From Bacteriovorax sp. BSW11_IV (GTDB taxonomy: Bacteria; Bdellovibrionota; Bacteriovoracia; Bacteriovoracales; Bacteriovoracaceae), in the NCBI RefSeq assembly GCF_000447755.1, contig NZ_AUNE01000057.1, positions 1 to 49,803 on the forward strand: DNA of 49,803 bases, written 5' to 3'. Position 1 is the stretch's first letter; each line of letters begins with the position of its first letter. Below are positions 39,117-47,063 of the stretch, one piece after another. The translations under genes and the position numbers were made by a program. The notes under the pieces are model-generated. The model was not told where the DNA came from and did no database searches. It saw only the letters and a list, made by a program, of their open reading frames with translations.

Positions 39117-41518
39117 CAGTTCTCTCCACCCATTTTTCTCATCTTTCTAGTTGCAATTAATGTCGATATTAATACCGTCACGGAACTCGCTGGCATAAAG
39201 ATCGCCGCCCATAGTGGAGTGACGTAACCAAATACCGCAGCGTAAGCTCCGATTAAGTTGTACAACAATGAAAAGAAGAGATTTCTGTGTACTAGTTTAA
39301 TGGTCTCTTTCGAAAGTTCAACAAGATTAACAACAGGTTTTAGTCCAGAAATCGTAAGATAGGCTTCCGCCGCTCTAAGGCTCACTGTAACGCTTCCTTT
39401 TACAGCAATTCCAAGATCTGCACGACTGATGGCCAAGGCATCATTTGCTCCATCACCAATCATTATTGTTGAATCCAATGAATTAATGAGTTCGGCCTTT
39501 TTTTCTGGAGTCATATTACTTAGAGCATTATCGTGCGAAAGTGATAATTCTTGGGCCACATAGGCCACAACATCTTGATTGTCACCTGAGGCCATAATTG
39601 TTCTTAGACCCATTTTTTGAAGGGCAGTTAATGAAGCCTTAGCATCTTCTCTGAGAGTATCTCTTAGGATAAAATGGCCAATGAGTTCATCATTTTCATA
39701 CAGACCTATTTGGGTGAAAACTTTTTGGTTACTGTTGCGATCTTCATCTTTGATTGTGCAAACTTCGTATTTAAAGCCGTTTACTTGACCTACAACGCCT
39801 TTTCCTAATTGTTCTTTGAAATCATCAAAAGCGATTTCTACGAGATTGTATTGACCTTCCAAATAGCGGCACAGGGCCTGGGCAATGGGATGGTGGGATT
39901 TCTTTTCAAGAGAGTGAACAATACTGGCCCTCTTCTGAGAGAGTTCTTTGGCATCAATCACTTCAAATTGACCATGAGTCAAAGTCCCTGTTTTATCTAT
40001 AACGAGGTTGTTCAAATGCGACATGCTCTCTAGAATTGCTTCGTTTTTAACAATTACCCCAAGCTTTGTGGCCTTAGAAAGTGATCTTGTCATGGCCAAA
40101 GGAGTGGCTAGTCCTAGGGCACAAGGGCAACTGATAATAATTAGAGCAAGAGCACGATTAAAGCCCGTAGTCAGCTCACCTGCAATGGCAAAATAGACAA
40201 GTACTGCAATGGCAAGGACTAGTACGATTCCAACAAAGTACTTAGTAAGTAAATCGACTTTTGTCACGATAGGGGCACGCTCATTGCGAGATTTTTCTAC
40301 ATTATTAAGAATTTCTCCCATACGAGTTTCATTGCCCATTTTTTCGACTTTTATCAGAAGGGGGTGCTCTTGATTTACAGAGCCTGAGTAGACTTTATGT
40401 GAAATATTGGCCTTTACGGGGTGGGACTCACCAGTTAAGACAGATGTGTTGATATAGCTAGAGCCTTCAATAATTTCTCCATCAACACAGAATGTTTCAC
40501 CAGGCATAATTTTTAGAATGTCGCCTTTTTTAATATACTTGGCATGAATAGTTTCAAATTCACCGCTTTCTTTTTTTCTAAGGACATTAGTGCTTTGAAA
40601 AAAGTGTGAAAGTCCATCAGATGACAAACCACTCTCAGATGCTTTTTTCATAAAATAGCGTGAAAGGAGCATTAGAAATACAAGAGTATTGATGAGATCA
40701 AAATATACTTTTCCCGAGCCAATAATGAGGTGATAAACACTTGCAACAAATGCAACCCACAAGGCAAATGCAATGGGGACATCAATTGATAAGAGTTTAC
40801 GTTTTAAAGAGTGGATTGTTCCTTTATAAAATGGAGATGCACTATAAAACATCACAGGGATAGTAAAAATAAAGGCAATATATTCGAAAGATTTTGCGAA
40901 AAGTCCATCTGCACCAGCATATAAGCCTACTGAGTAGAGCATCGTGTTCCCTGCACACGCTCCTGCAATCCCAATTTTTAATAGATTTGTTCTTTCTTCT
41001 TTTTGTTTTAGTTTTTCGACTTCTTCACCTTTTTTTAGTGGGTGAGGAGTATAGCCAAAACGTGAAATTTCACTGGCCACTTGAGAGAGTTTAACTTTGT
41101 CGCTTACAACAAAGTCGGCAACACTTTTTCCTAGATCGAGTCGGGCCTTATTTACTCCATCAATAAATTCTGGTGTTTTTTCTACGAGCCAAAGACAGGC
41201 CAAGCAGTGAACTCCTTCTAGGTAGAAAGAAGCACTGACTTGGCCATTTTCATTTTTACAAAAATCTTTTTGAAATTCCGGATCATCTAAGTAAGTAAAC
41301 TTATCATCTACTTCTTTGACCGGAGATGAGCGTTTTTTAGAATCAGAATTATCTTTTATTTCATAATACTCTTCTAATCCTTTTTCGTTCAAAAGATTAT
41401 ACACGGCCTTGCACCCATTACAGCAAAATGGTGTGCCTCGCTCGGAATCTTCAACATTGAAGATAGGGTTAGCAGTCAATTCATCACAGTGAGTACAGTG
41501 AATTTTTTGCAAGGCCAT
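39116..41518 (-). CDS. ccoI: Copper-transporting P-type ATPase CcoI (FixI)
   Basis: The start is placed at ATG 41518 (800 aa), with GGAAA upstream; the TTG four codons earlier is less likely. Domains: an N-terminal Cys-rich module (HCTHCDE, FCCNGCKAVY), a heavy-metal site CLAC in EGVHCLACLWLVE, eight helices, translocation motif SCPCALGLATP (CPC), phosphorylation DKTGTLTHG, and the hinge GDGANDALA. The CPC motif and cluster position identify CcoI, which exports Cu(I) to the periplasm for the Cu_B centre of the cbb3 oxidase. First cco gene after usp. Confidence 0.95.
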   Translation of the reverse strand: MALQKIHCTHCDELTANPIFNVEDSERGTPFCCNGCKAVYNLLNEKGLEEYYEIKDNSDSKKRSSPVKEVDDKFTYLDDPEFQKDFCKNENGQVSASFYLEGVHCLACLWLVEKTPEFIDGVNKARLDLGKSVADFVVSDKVKLSQVASEISRFGYTPHPLKKGEEVEKLKQKEERTNLLKIGIAGACAGNTMLYSVGLYAGADGLFAKSFEYIAFIFTIPVMFYSASPFYKGTIHSLKRKLLSIDVPIAFALWVAFVASVYHLIIGSGKVYFDLINTLVFLMLLSRYFMKKASESGLSSDGLSHFFQSTNVLRKKESGEFETIHAKYIKKGDILKIMPGETFCVDGEIIEGSSYINTSVLTGESHPVKANISHKVYSGSVNQEHPLLIKVEKMGNETRMGEILNNVEKSRNERAPIVTKVDLLTKYFVGIVLVLAIAVLVYFAIAGELTTGFNRALALIIISCPCALGLATPLAMTRSLSKATKLGVIVKNEAILESMSHLNNLVIDKTGTLTHGQFEVIDAKELSQKRASIVHSLEKKSHHPIAQALCRYLEGQYNLVEIAFDDFKEQLGKGVVGQVNGFKYEVCTIKDEDRNSNQKVFTQIGLYENDELIGHFILRDTLREDAKASLTALQKMGLRTIMASGDNQDVVAYVAQELSLSHDNALSNMTPEKKAELINSLDSTIMIGDGANDALAISRADLGIAVKGSVTVSLRAAEAYLTISGLKPVVNLVELSKETIKLVHRNLFFSLLYNLIGAYAAVFGYVTPLWAAIFMPASSVTVLISTLIATRKMRKMGGEN

Positions 41519-41530
41519 TGTCTTTTCCAA

Positions 41531-41980
41531 TTACTTCTCCACAGGTCTTAGAACGTGAATGTCACATGGAGAATATTTTAGTAAATGTTCTGCGAAAGAG
41601 CTTGAGAAAAGTCCTTCGATTCCATGTTTTCCTCTTGTCGCAACAACGACAAGATCGGCCTTTTCTTCTTTTAAATATTCTCTAATTTTTTCTTTTGGAG
41701 AGTGAGAGAAAAAGCACTTGAAGTCAGCATTTTTAAACTGAGTTTCAGTACAAACTTCTTTTGCAACATTTTTCAAAATAGCTTCAGTTGATTTTTCAAT
41801 TTCAGGGTAAGTATCTTCTGTTGGAAAAATATAGGGAGAAAAGTCTGAAGTATAAATTTGAATTTCAAAGCAATGTACGAAATGGAGTTTCGCATCTTTT
41901 AAGAGATCATTTCCTTTTAATAGTTTTAATAAATTTAAACTGTCATCGTTCAAAGAGGCACAGATTACAATGTTTTTCAT
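41531..41980 (-). CDS. Universal stress protein, first gene of the cco operon
   Basis: A 149-aa Usp domain: NIVICASLNDDSLNLLKLL at the start and DLVVVATRGKHGIEGLFSSSFAEHLLKYSPCDIHVLRP at the end; the latter keeps the ATP-binding G-x2-G-x9 pattern (GKHGIEGLFSSS). It is the promoter-proximal gene of the usp-ccoI-S-NO-Q-P-G-TauE-39aa operon, 12 bases before ccoI. The upstream FNR-like class II promoter indicates low-oxygen induction. It is a paralogue of the usp gene at 33239. Confidence 0.9.
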   Translation of the reverse strand: MKNIVICASLNDDSLNLLKLLKGNDLLKDAKLHFVHCFEIQIYTSDFSPYIFPTEDTYPEIEKSTEAILKNVAKEVCTETQFKNADFKCFFSHSPKEKIREYLKEEKADLVVVATRGKHGIEGLFSSSFAEHLLKYSPCDIHVLRPVEK

Positions 41981-42011
41981 GGCACATTCCTTTGTTAATA
42001 AATATGTGTTT

Positions 42012-42053
42012 ATTTTAGAATTTCGGGAGTCGAAAAAACATGACTTAGATCAA
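42012..42053 (-). promoter_or_regulatory. FNR-dependent class II promoter of the usp-cco operon
   Basis: Minus strand TTGAT-CTAA-GTCAT (42053-42040; eight of ten FNR positions) centred at 42046.5, then TAAAAT (42017-42012). The predicted start point 42005 places the box at exactly -41.5. The leader is about 25 nt with AAAGGA before the ATG at 41980. Confidence 0.65.
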
Positions 42054-42082
42054 TTTTCTCAGAGATATTGGTTAAGAAGCTC

Positions 42083-42457
42083 TTAAGATATCATTAATTT
42101 CTTAAAGAGGTCTCCTACGTCTTCAGTGTCATGTTCGTGGATAAACTCAAGAATAGTCGACTTGTCTAGGAAGCAAACTTTAGTATTTGGAAGAATCTGA
42201 GCGCTATACTGTGCAGGTGAATTTGTCATAAGCTCGTGAACACCTAGCAATGTTCCTTTGCTTAGAACTGATTTAACTTTTTTATTTTTTAGAAGTTGAA
42301 TGTGACCCTCTAGTAAGAGATATCCTACAACTGGAATCTGGCCTTCATAGTAGAGGTTCGATTGAAGAGGGTAGGTATGAACATCCGCATGTGATGAAAT
42401 TTCATCAACGGTGTTTTTATCAAGGGTAAGAACATTTCCATTTTCAAGCTTTCTCAT
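42083..42457 (-). CDS. Stand-alone cyclic-nucleotide-binding-domain protein
   Basis: A 124-aa protein that is only a CRP-type effector beta-barrel (NLYYEGQIPVVGYLLLEGHIQLL, VKSVLSKGTLLGVHELM, AQILPNTKVCFLDKSTIL) with no helix-turn-helix. It could be a sensor or antagonist without DNA binding, for example pairing with the FNR-like regulator encoded 73 bases upstream. No Shine-Dalgarno is clear; TAAATT ends 6 nt before the ATG, and an FNR-like half-palindrome lies at 42492-42505. Confidence 0.75.
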   Translation of the reverse strand: MRKLENGNVLTLDKNTVDEISSHADVHTYPLQSNLYYEGQIPVVGYLLLEGHIQLLKNKKVKSVLSKGTLLGVHELMTNSPAQYSAQILPNTKVCFLDKSTILEFIHEHDTEDVGDLFKKLMIS

Positions 42458-42491
42458 GCTTTCAATTTAATGGAAATGTTCTAATACAAAT

Positions 42492-42505
42492 ATGATCTAA
42501 GTAAG
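42492..42505 (-). promoter_or_regulatory. Degenerate FNR-like site before the cNMP-domain gene
   Basis: Minus strand CTTAC-TTAG-ATCAT. It shares ACTTAGATCA with the usp-cco box. Centred 41.5 bp before the ATG at 42457, with TAAATT in between. Only one good half-site, so weak evidence. Confidence 0.35.
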
Positions 42506-42530
42506 CTTTTTTAAAATTTTTTCTTAGATA

Positions 42531-43247
42531 TTAGTAGTTGAGATTGGCCCATTCGATAAGCTTTTCTTCGTCTGAAATGATAATAGTTTTACCATCTTGT
42601 TCAATCATTTGCTCATCTTTGAACTCTGAAATAAAGCGAATGAGAGTCTCGTTGGCCGTTCCGATCATTGTGGCCATTTCTTCACGAGTTAGTTTGATAT
42701 CTAGCTTAAAGCGTCCACCACCAAGATCGATGCCATGGCTTTCTTTAAGAAGAAGGAGAAGTTCGGCCAGTCTTTCACGAACATTTTTTTGGTGTAGTGA
42801 AGTTAACTTTGATTCAGCAGCACCCATGTCTCGGCTTAGTTTGTTGATGACGTTTAAAGCAACTGAAGGCTTATCTTGAATGACTTTAAGAATATACTTC
42901 TTGTCGATAAAGCAAACTCTACTGTCTTCTAAAGCAGTCGCAGTTGCAGTGTAGTATTCATTTGTGAAAAGACTTCTGTGCCCAAGCACATCTCCGCCCG
43001 TAACAATACGAACGATTGATTCTTTTCCATCAGGTCCTGTTTTTGTGACTTTGATATTCCCACTACTGATGCAATAAAGACCAAATGGGTGGTTACCTTG
43101 CACGAAGAGAGTTTGTCCTTTTTTATAAAGGTTCGTTACTTTGTGCTCTGAAATATCTTGAAGTTCCATATTCTCAAGATCACAGAAGATCCCCTCTCCA
43201 CGAGAAGGACAATTTTGACAAGCATTACTCTCTCTAGAATGTTTCAT
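42531..43247 (-). CDS. FNR-like Crp/Fnr-family regulator
   Basis: A 238-aa regulator: an N-terminal Cys cluster (Cys10, Cys13, Cys22), a cNMP-type barrel (about 30-140) with Cys112 placed like Cys122 of E. coli FNR, a dimerisation helix, and a C-terminal winged helix with TREEMATMIGTANETLIR. Four such cysteines suggest a [4Fe-4S] oxygen sensor, though the gap between the second and third Cys is 8 residues against 5 in E. coli. The recognition helix keeps Glu and Arg as ETLIR. It is the obvious candidate to act on the FNR-like boxes upstream of usp, cco and hpf. Confidence 0.87.
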   Translation of the reverse strand: MKHSRESNACQNCPSRGEGIFCDLENMELQDISEHKVTNLYKKGQTLFVQGNHPFGLYCISSGNIKVTKTGPDGKESIVRIVTGGDVLGHRSLFTNEYYTATATALEDSRVCFIDKKYILKVIQDKPSVALNVINKLSRDMGAAESKLTSLHQKNVRERLAELLLLLKESHGIDLGGGRFKLDIKLTREEMATMIGTANETLIRFISEFKDEQMIEQDGKTIIISDEEKLIEWANLNY

Positions 43248-43315
43248 ACTCTTTTGTTCCTAAATATAAGGGCAATTGGCCCAAGATATTCTAAATTTTA
43301 CGTACTATCAATGTA

Positions 43316-43349
43316 ACATAGGTCATTGAATAAAACATGACCTATGTCA
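43316..43349. repeat. Inverted repeat upstream of the FNR-like gene
   Basis: Arms ACATAGGTCAT (43316-43326) and ATGACCTATGT (43337-43347), 11 bp each and 10 bp apart. A nested palindrome TGAC-CTAT-GTCA spans 43338-43349. Likely operator for autoregulation; may also be a hairpin. Confidence 0.55.
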
Positions 43350-43444
43350 CCTTCTTATGAAGATTATTATAATTATTAAGATTTCTCTATGATATTCGGA
43401 CTCATTCGCAAAGAAAATGGGTCAAAACTAATTTTTGAGAAATT

Positions 43445-43750
43445 CTATTGGCAGTTCACTTTAGTTCTTATAGTGAGAATGGGATCTGCATGATCAGAGA
43501 GAATTGATATCGACTGCGATCCTAATGACTCAAGCTGCATAGTTTTTTTCTTAACGAGTTTATGACCAAGGACTGTCGTTACCCTCAATTGAATTTCGCA
43601 CTGGACTTCTTTTTCCACTAAATTTTCGATAATGCATTGGGCACTTAGGGCCAGTTGTTCGCAAGAGAGTTTAACTTTATGCGAATTCCAAAAAGCTAAG
43701 GATTGTGAAGCGTAGATCATTGCTACGGCCGCAAGAGTTGAAAGTTTCAT
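43445..43750 (-). CDS. Small exported protein, unknown function
   Basis: The start is at ATG 43750 (101 aa), with CAGGAAAC just upstream; the longer form from 43789 adds 13 residues before the signal peptide. The signal peptide is MKLSTLAAVAMIYASQSLAF. The mature part has four cysteines in a beta-rich 80-residue domain (LSCEQLALSAQCIIENLVEKEVQCEI and a terminal KVNCQ), probably two disulfides. I recognise no family. Confidence 0.68.
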   Translation of the reverse strand: MKLSTLAAVAMIYASQSLAFWNSHKVKLSCEQLALSAQCIIENLVEKEVQCEIQLRVTTVLGHKLVKKKTMQLESLGSQSISILSDHADPILTIRTKVNCQ

Positions 43751-43928
43751 GAATTGTTTCCTGTTTGTGTTGTGCGGGGTATTTATCATTGCTGCACCGT
43801 GAAGTAAATGAATCTTGTGTGTGTTTTTAAGTGTTTGAAATTACTTTAGGGTTGTCATTTCAAAAAATGACCCCATTTTATTACCTAGTAAAAAGTGATA
43901 AATAATCGGTTTCTGCAAAAGGGATATA

Positions 43929-45650
43929 ATGAATAAGAAAGCATTAAATGTTATTGAAAATATACTCGCTGAGTCTAAGGCGTATACCTCTATTGAGCTA
44001 ATCGAGAATGCGCTTACGACAGGTCAAGATCTGAAGCACTTTCCTTTACAGCCTCTGTATCTTGTTATGAAGGGACTTCCCCTCGATAAAGTTTCAACGA
44101 GTTTATCTCTACTCTCAAGTGAGCAGCGCAAAGTCTTTTGCGACATCGATCTGTGGCAAAAAGATGATATCGATCTTGCACACTTTCCCCAATGGGTTGT
44201 GGCGCACGCGCTTAGTGAAGATGATGAGATTCGTTTTGAATTCGCAAAAAGCATGGAGTTTGGACTTTTTCTAAAGGCAAGGTTCAATGTTTGGACTTTT
44301 GATACTGAAGACCCTCAATATCCTGATCACGATAATTACTTTTTAACTGAAGATAATCTTCTATTGTTTGAATTTGATGATGAGTGCACTTATGTAAATG
44401 AAGTGAGAAAACTCGTACGCGACCTTTATACTGATTATGGAGTAGAGAAGGCCTATGCGCATCTTCTGAAATTTATTTCAGAAGATTATCTTGTATTGCA
44501 AGAAGAAGAGTACAACTTCAAAAAACAATTTCTCATTGATTATGGTTTTGTCGATTACTACGATGCTCTAGAAGTTGAAAACGCCTTTCCAAGCTATTCT
44601 CACATTGAACATTACGTAAAATCAAAAAAATCATTTACTGGTGAAGTTGACTCAGTTGCAAAAGAGCAAACTCTTCACAGCACTTCAATTGTGGCCTTTG
44701 AAAAAGGTATGGAGAGCTTACAAAGTGAGCTTAATAAAGTTGTTTCAGATAAGAGATTTCAATTTTTACACTTCAACTTTGTAAAACTAGTGAATGCTAC
44801 GACAACTCTTGATAATGCTCTCAAAAATGGTTCTGTGGCCATGTCAAAGGTTGGAACTAAAACTCGCAATAAGATTCTTCTTGGATTTTCTTATCTTCAA
44901 GACTTTGCCAAGCCTAATGGCCTTTTAAGTGTTTCAGGTGAAGAGTCTTTATTTGATTATTTTGAATTCACAGATATCTATAAAATTGGTAATTCACTTC
45001 AATCTCTTGTCCTAAAAGAAATTAAAAAGTCCCTTCATAGAAATAATCTTGAAAACGATAATGAAAATTTCGTTGGACCATTTTTTTCTGATTTCCTTGA
45101 CAATACTTTTGGGGAACAAATTCTTTTTTCAAAATACGGAAGAAATGAAAAACCTGTGGCCCTAACAACTTATGATAGTTTTGATAAATGGCATCATACG
45201 GCAAAGTTATTCTGCGCAATGGCACCTTTTATCTCCAAATTTAATGAGGCCTTCAAAATTCTCGTAAACGAAGGGAAGTTATCAGATGGGTTCTATCTAA
45301 ATTACACTGTTGATAGTATCGACTTTGAGGCCGTGATTATTTCAAGTTTTGCAAATCACCTTTTAGGTACTTACGAAAAAACTTCAGGTCAAAAAATGGG
45401 GCTGACTATTGATGAATTCAAAAAATTTGTTAATGAAGTTATCTCTAAAGAAGGTGAGCTGATGCTTACTGATAAGCTTGGGCAGACTATAGTGACTTTC
45501 TCAAAAACATATGGCCTTGATACTGTTGAGGGATTTGATCTTTATCTAAAAGATATCCTTAAGGATCACTTAGAGGGCTATGATTATCATGAACTTGACC
45601 AAAATGAGTACCGTCACGTAGGTGGTCCAATTATATTGAATGTCCTTTAA
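43929..45650 (+). CDS. Large protein of unknown function, probably DUF6178
   Basis: A 573-aa soluble protein without signal peptide or membrane helix. The order of motifs (LPLDKVSTSLSLLSSEQRKVFCDIDLWQKDD, FLTEDNLLLFEFDD, DYGVEKAYAHLL) is what I associate with DUF6178 proteins of deltaproteobacteria-type bacteria, whose role is unknown. AAGGGA precedes the ATG. It is followed after 37 bases by a glycine-zipper lipoprotein gene whose start is inside a long inverted repeat. The DUF assignment is from memory and uncertain; that it is a real gene is clear. Confidence 0.72.
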   Translation: MNKKALNVIENILAESKAYTSIELIENALTTGQDLKHFPLQPLYLVMKGLPLDKVSTSLSLLSSEQRKVFCDIDLWQKDDIDLAHFPQWVVAHALSEDDEIRFEFAKSMEFGLFLKARFNVWTFDTEDPQYPDHDNYFLTEDNLLLFEFDDECTYVNEVRKLVRDLYTDYGVEKAYAHLLKFISEDYLVLQEEEYNFKKQFLIDYGFVDYYDALEVENAFPSYSHIEHYVKSKKSFTGEVDSVAKEQTLHSTSIVAFEKGMESLQSELNKVVSDKRFQFLHFNFVKLVNATTTLDNALKNGSVAMSKVGTKTRNKILLGFSYLQDFAKPNGLLSVSGEESLFDYFEFTDIYKIGNSLQSLVLKEIKKSLHRNNLENDNENFVGPFFSDFLDNTFGEQILFSKYGRNEKPVALTTYDSFDKWHHTAKLFCAMAPFISKFNEAFKILVNEGKLSDGFYLNYTVDSIDFEAVIISSFANHLLGTYEKTSGQKMGLTIDEFKKFVNEVISKEGELMLTDKLGQTIVTFSKTYGLDTVEGFDLYLKDILKDHLEGYDYHELDQNEYRHVGGPIILNVL

Positions 45651-45652
45651 GA

Positions 45653-45681
45653 TTGATTAAAATTCAAAGTGTCATCATAAT
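45653..45681 (+). promoter_or_regulatory. Candidate leaderless promoter of the glycine-zipper lipoprotein
   Basis: TTGATT (45653-45658), 17-bp spacer, CATAAT (45676-45681), ending 6 nt before the ATG at 45688. No Shine-Dalgarno is evident. The -10 lies in the left arm of a 19-bp inverted repeat. Confidence 0.4.
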
Positions 45682-45718
45682 AAAAGAATGAAAAAACTTC
45701 TTTTATTGATGACACTTT
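45666..45718 (+). repeat. 19-bp inverted repeat with the start codon in the loop
   Basis: Left arm 45666-45686 (AAAGTGTCATCA-TA-ATAAAAG) pairs with 45700-45718 (CTTTTAT-TGATGACACTTT) over 19 bp with a 2-nt bulge. The 13-nt loop carries the ATG (45688-45690) of the lipoprotein gene. It may act as a terminator for the upstream gene, as a translational switch, or as an operator. Confidence 0.75.
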
Positions 45719-46080
45719 TCCATTTGAGTGGCTGTTCTTCAAAACCAGTGCTCTATCCAAATGCACGCTACAAGGCCATGGGCAAAGAGAGTGCGAATCA
45801 GCAAATTGAAAATTGTATGAAAGAAGGAGATGACTTTATGGAATCCCCTAAAGCTAAAAAGATTTTAGGAACTGCTTCCAAAGGAGCTGCTGTTGGAGGC
45901 GCCGTTGGTGTCGTTTCTGGGATTATTAGGGGAGATTGGTTAGAAGGTTTATTAAGTGGTGCTGCCATTGGTGGTGCAGCTGGTGCTGCTTCTGGAGCTG
46001 TGGCCCCTGATCGTCTAAAACAGGCCTATGTGAATAGGTGTTTAAGAGAAAAAGGGCTAGATGTTATTGGATGGGACTAA
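45688..46080 (+). CDS. Glycine-zipper lipoprotein
   Basis: A 130-aa lipoprotein (MKKLLLLMTLFHLSGC, Cys16). Residues 60-110 are a glycine zipper (GAAVGGAVGVVSGIIRG and LLSGAAIGGAAGAASGAVAP), as in envelope proteins that pack Gly/Ala helices in membranes. The rest is polar with Cys43 and Cys118, maybe a disulfide. The family is widespread with unclear function. The start lies in the loop of an inverted repeat and lacks a ribosome binding site. Confidence 0.8.
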   Translation: MKKLLLLMTLFHLSGCSSKPVLYPNARYKAMGKESANQQIENCMKEGDDFMESPKAKKILGTASKGAAVGGAVGVVSGIIRGDWLEGLLSGAAIGGAAGAASGAVAPDRLKQAYVNRCLREKGLDVIGWD

Positions 46081-46082
46081 TA

Positions 46083-46469
46083 TTATTTTTTTAGCCCAAA
46101 CCCGTGCTTGAAAAGTAGAGATAAATTTTGGATAAGATTTGAGTCTGTTTCCATCATGGCAAGTACGAGTTTATTTTTTAAGTGAAAGCGATGCTCCACT
46201 TCCTTTTCTACCATCTTATCACTTTGATCATGTTTAATTTTATTGGGGGCCTTGACTGCATAAAAGCGATCAATTCTTTTTTGTCTTTCTACTTCAAATT
46301 CGAGAAAGTTGAAAATCTCATGGTCTTCGCCAAGTTTGTCGCTTTCTCTTTTTCTTTTTTTCTCTTCGACTTTTTCATTTTCATCAAGAATGAGATCCAT
46401 TACATCTTCAAAGCCTTTGAGTTCTGCCATTTTGTCTGAATCAAGTCTTTTAACAACTTTTTTATTCAT
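46083..46469 (-). CDS. Charged helical protein of unknown function
   Basis: A 128-aa protein, highly charged (ENEKVEEKKRKRESDKLGED) and probably coiled or disordered in the middle, with a hydrophobic helical end (LVLAMMETDSNLIQNLSLLFKHGF). No signal peptide. It overlaps the preceding gene by ATGA, so the two are co-translated. I recognise no family. It ends 2 bases from the convergent lipoprotein gene. Confidence 0.6.
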   Translation of the reverse strand: MNKKVVKRLDSDKMAELKGFEDVMDLILDENEKVEEKKRKRESDKLGEDHEIFNFLEFEVERQKRIDRFYAVKAPNKIKHDQSDKMVEKEVEHRFHLKNKLVLAMMETDSNLIQNLSLLFKHGFGLKK

Positions 46470-46960
46470 TTTCTTTTCTCTTTTTCGAGGTTCTTTAACA
46501 TCTTTTCATAGTAGAGATTTTCTTTTACCAGATCTCTTAATGCCCTTTGATTATTTACGGCGATATTGAGATCATTTGTTATGTCTTCAATATTGTGATT
46601 ACTCACTCTTTTTGCAAGAATCGTACTTTTTTGAAGCAGTGAAATTTCTTTATTTTTTAGGCGATTACTTTTGATCTTAAAGTGATTGGGTAATTGCTCT
46701 TCATCAGAGAAAATTGAAAAAGGGCTCATGATAATATCATGTTCCGTAATGATGTATATTGGATAAGGAAAGTGTGGGTCTACTCGCAGGGCACTTAAGG
46801 CCTTTGAGAGTTGATCTACAATCTTAGTCGCTTCATTATAAGTTTTTCTATCGAGCTTGATGAATAAAGGACCTGTCCCCACTTTCTTTTTTAGTTGAGC
46901 TATAAGGTCAGTTAGTTCAAATTTTTCAATTTTCAGTTCTTCTATACTTGGTACTTTCAT
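46466..46960 (-). CDS. Protein of unknown function, coupled to the downstream gene
   Basis: A 164-aa soluble protein with Lys-rich N-terminus and a C-terminal helix ending KNLEKEKRK. No domain recognised; a short DPHFPYPIYIITEHDIIMSP strand region is the only conserved-looking part. TATAAT ends exactly 6 nt before the ATG, with TTGGTG 17 bp further up and no Shine-Dalgarno, so it is a good leaderless candidate. The stop overlaps the next start by four bases. Confidence 0.62.
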   Translation of the reverse strand: MKVPSIEELKIEKFELTDLIAQLKKKVGTGPLFIKLDRKTYNEATKIVDQLSKALSALRVDPHFPYPIYIITEHDIIMSPFSIFSDEEQLPNHFKIKSNRLKNKEISLLQKSTILAKRVSNHNIEDITNDLNIAVNNQRALRDLVKENLYYEKMLKNLEKEKRK

Positions 46961-46966
46961 AGCTTA

Positions 46967-46995
46967 ATTATAATACGATTTTCCTGTAGCACCAA
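46967..46995 (-). promoter_or_regulatory. Candidate leaderless promoter of the 164-aa gene
   Basis: Minus strand TTGGTG (46995-46990), 17-bp spacer, perfect TATAAT (46972-46967), then 6 nt to the ATG at 46960. The clearest leaderless arrangement of the window. Confidence 0.6.
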
Positions 46996-47063
46996 TTCTA
47001 TCTACTTGTTCCTAGTGGCGAAATTCATTAAAATTAAAGAAGTTTTAAAAACCAAGGACAGTC

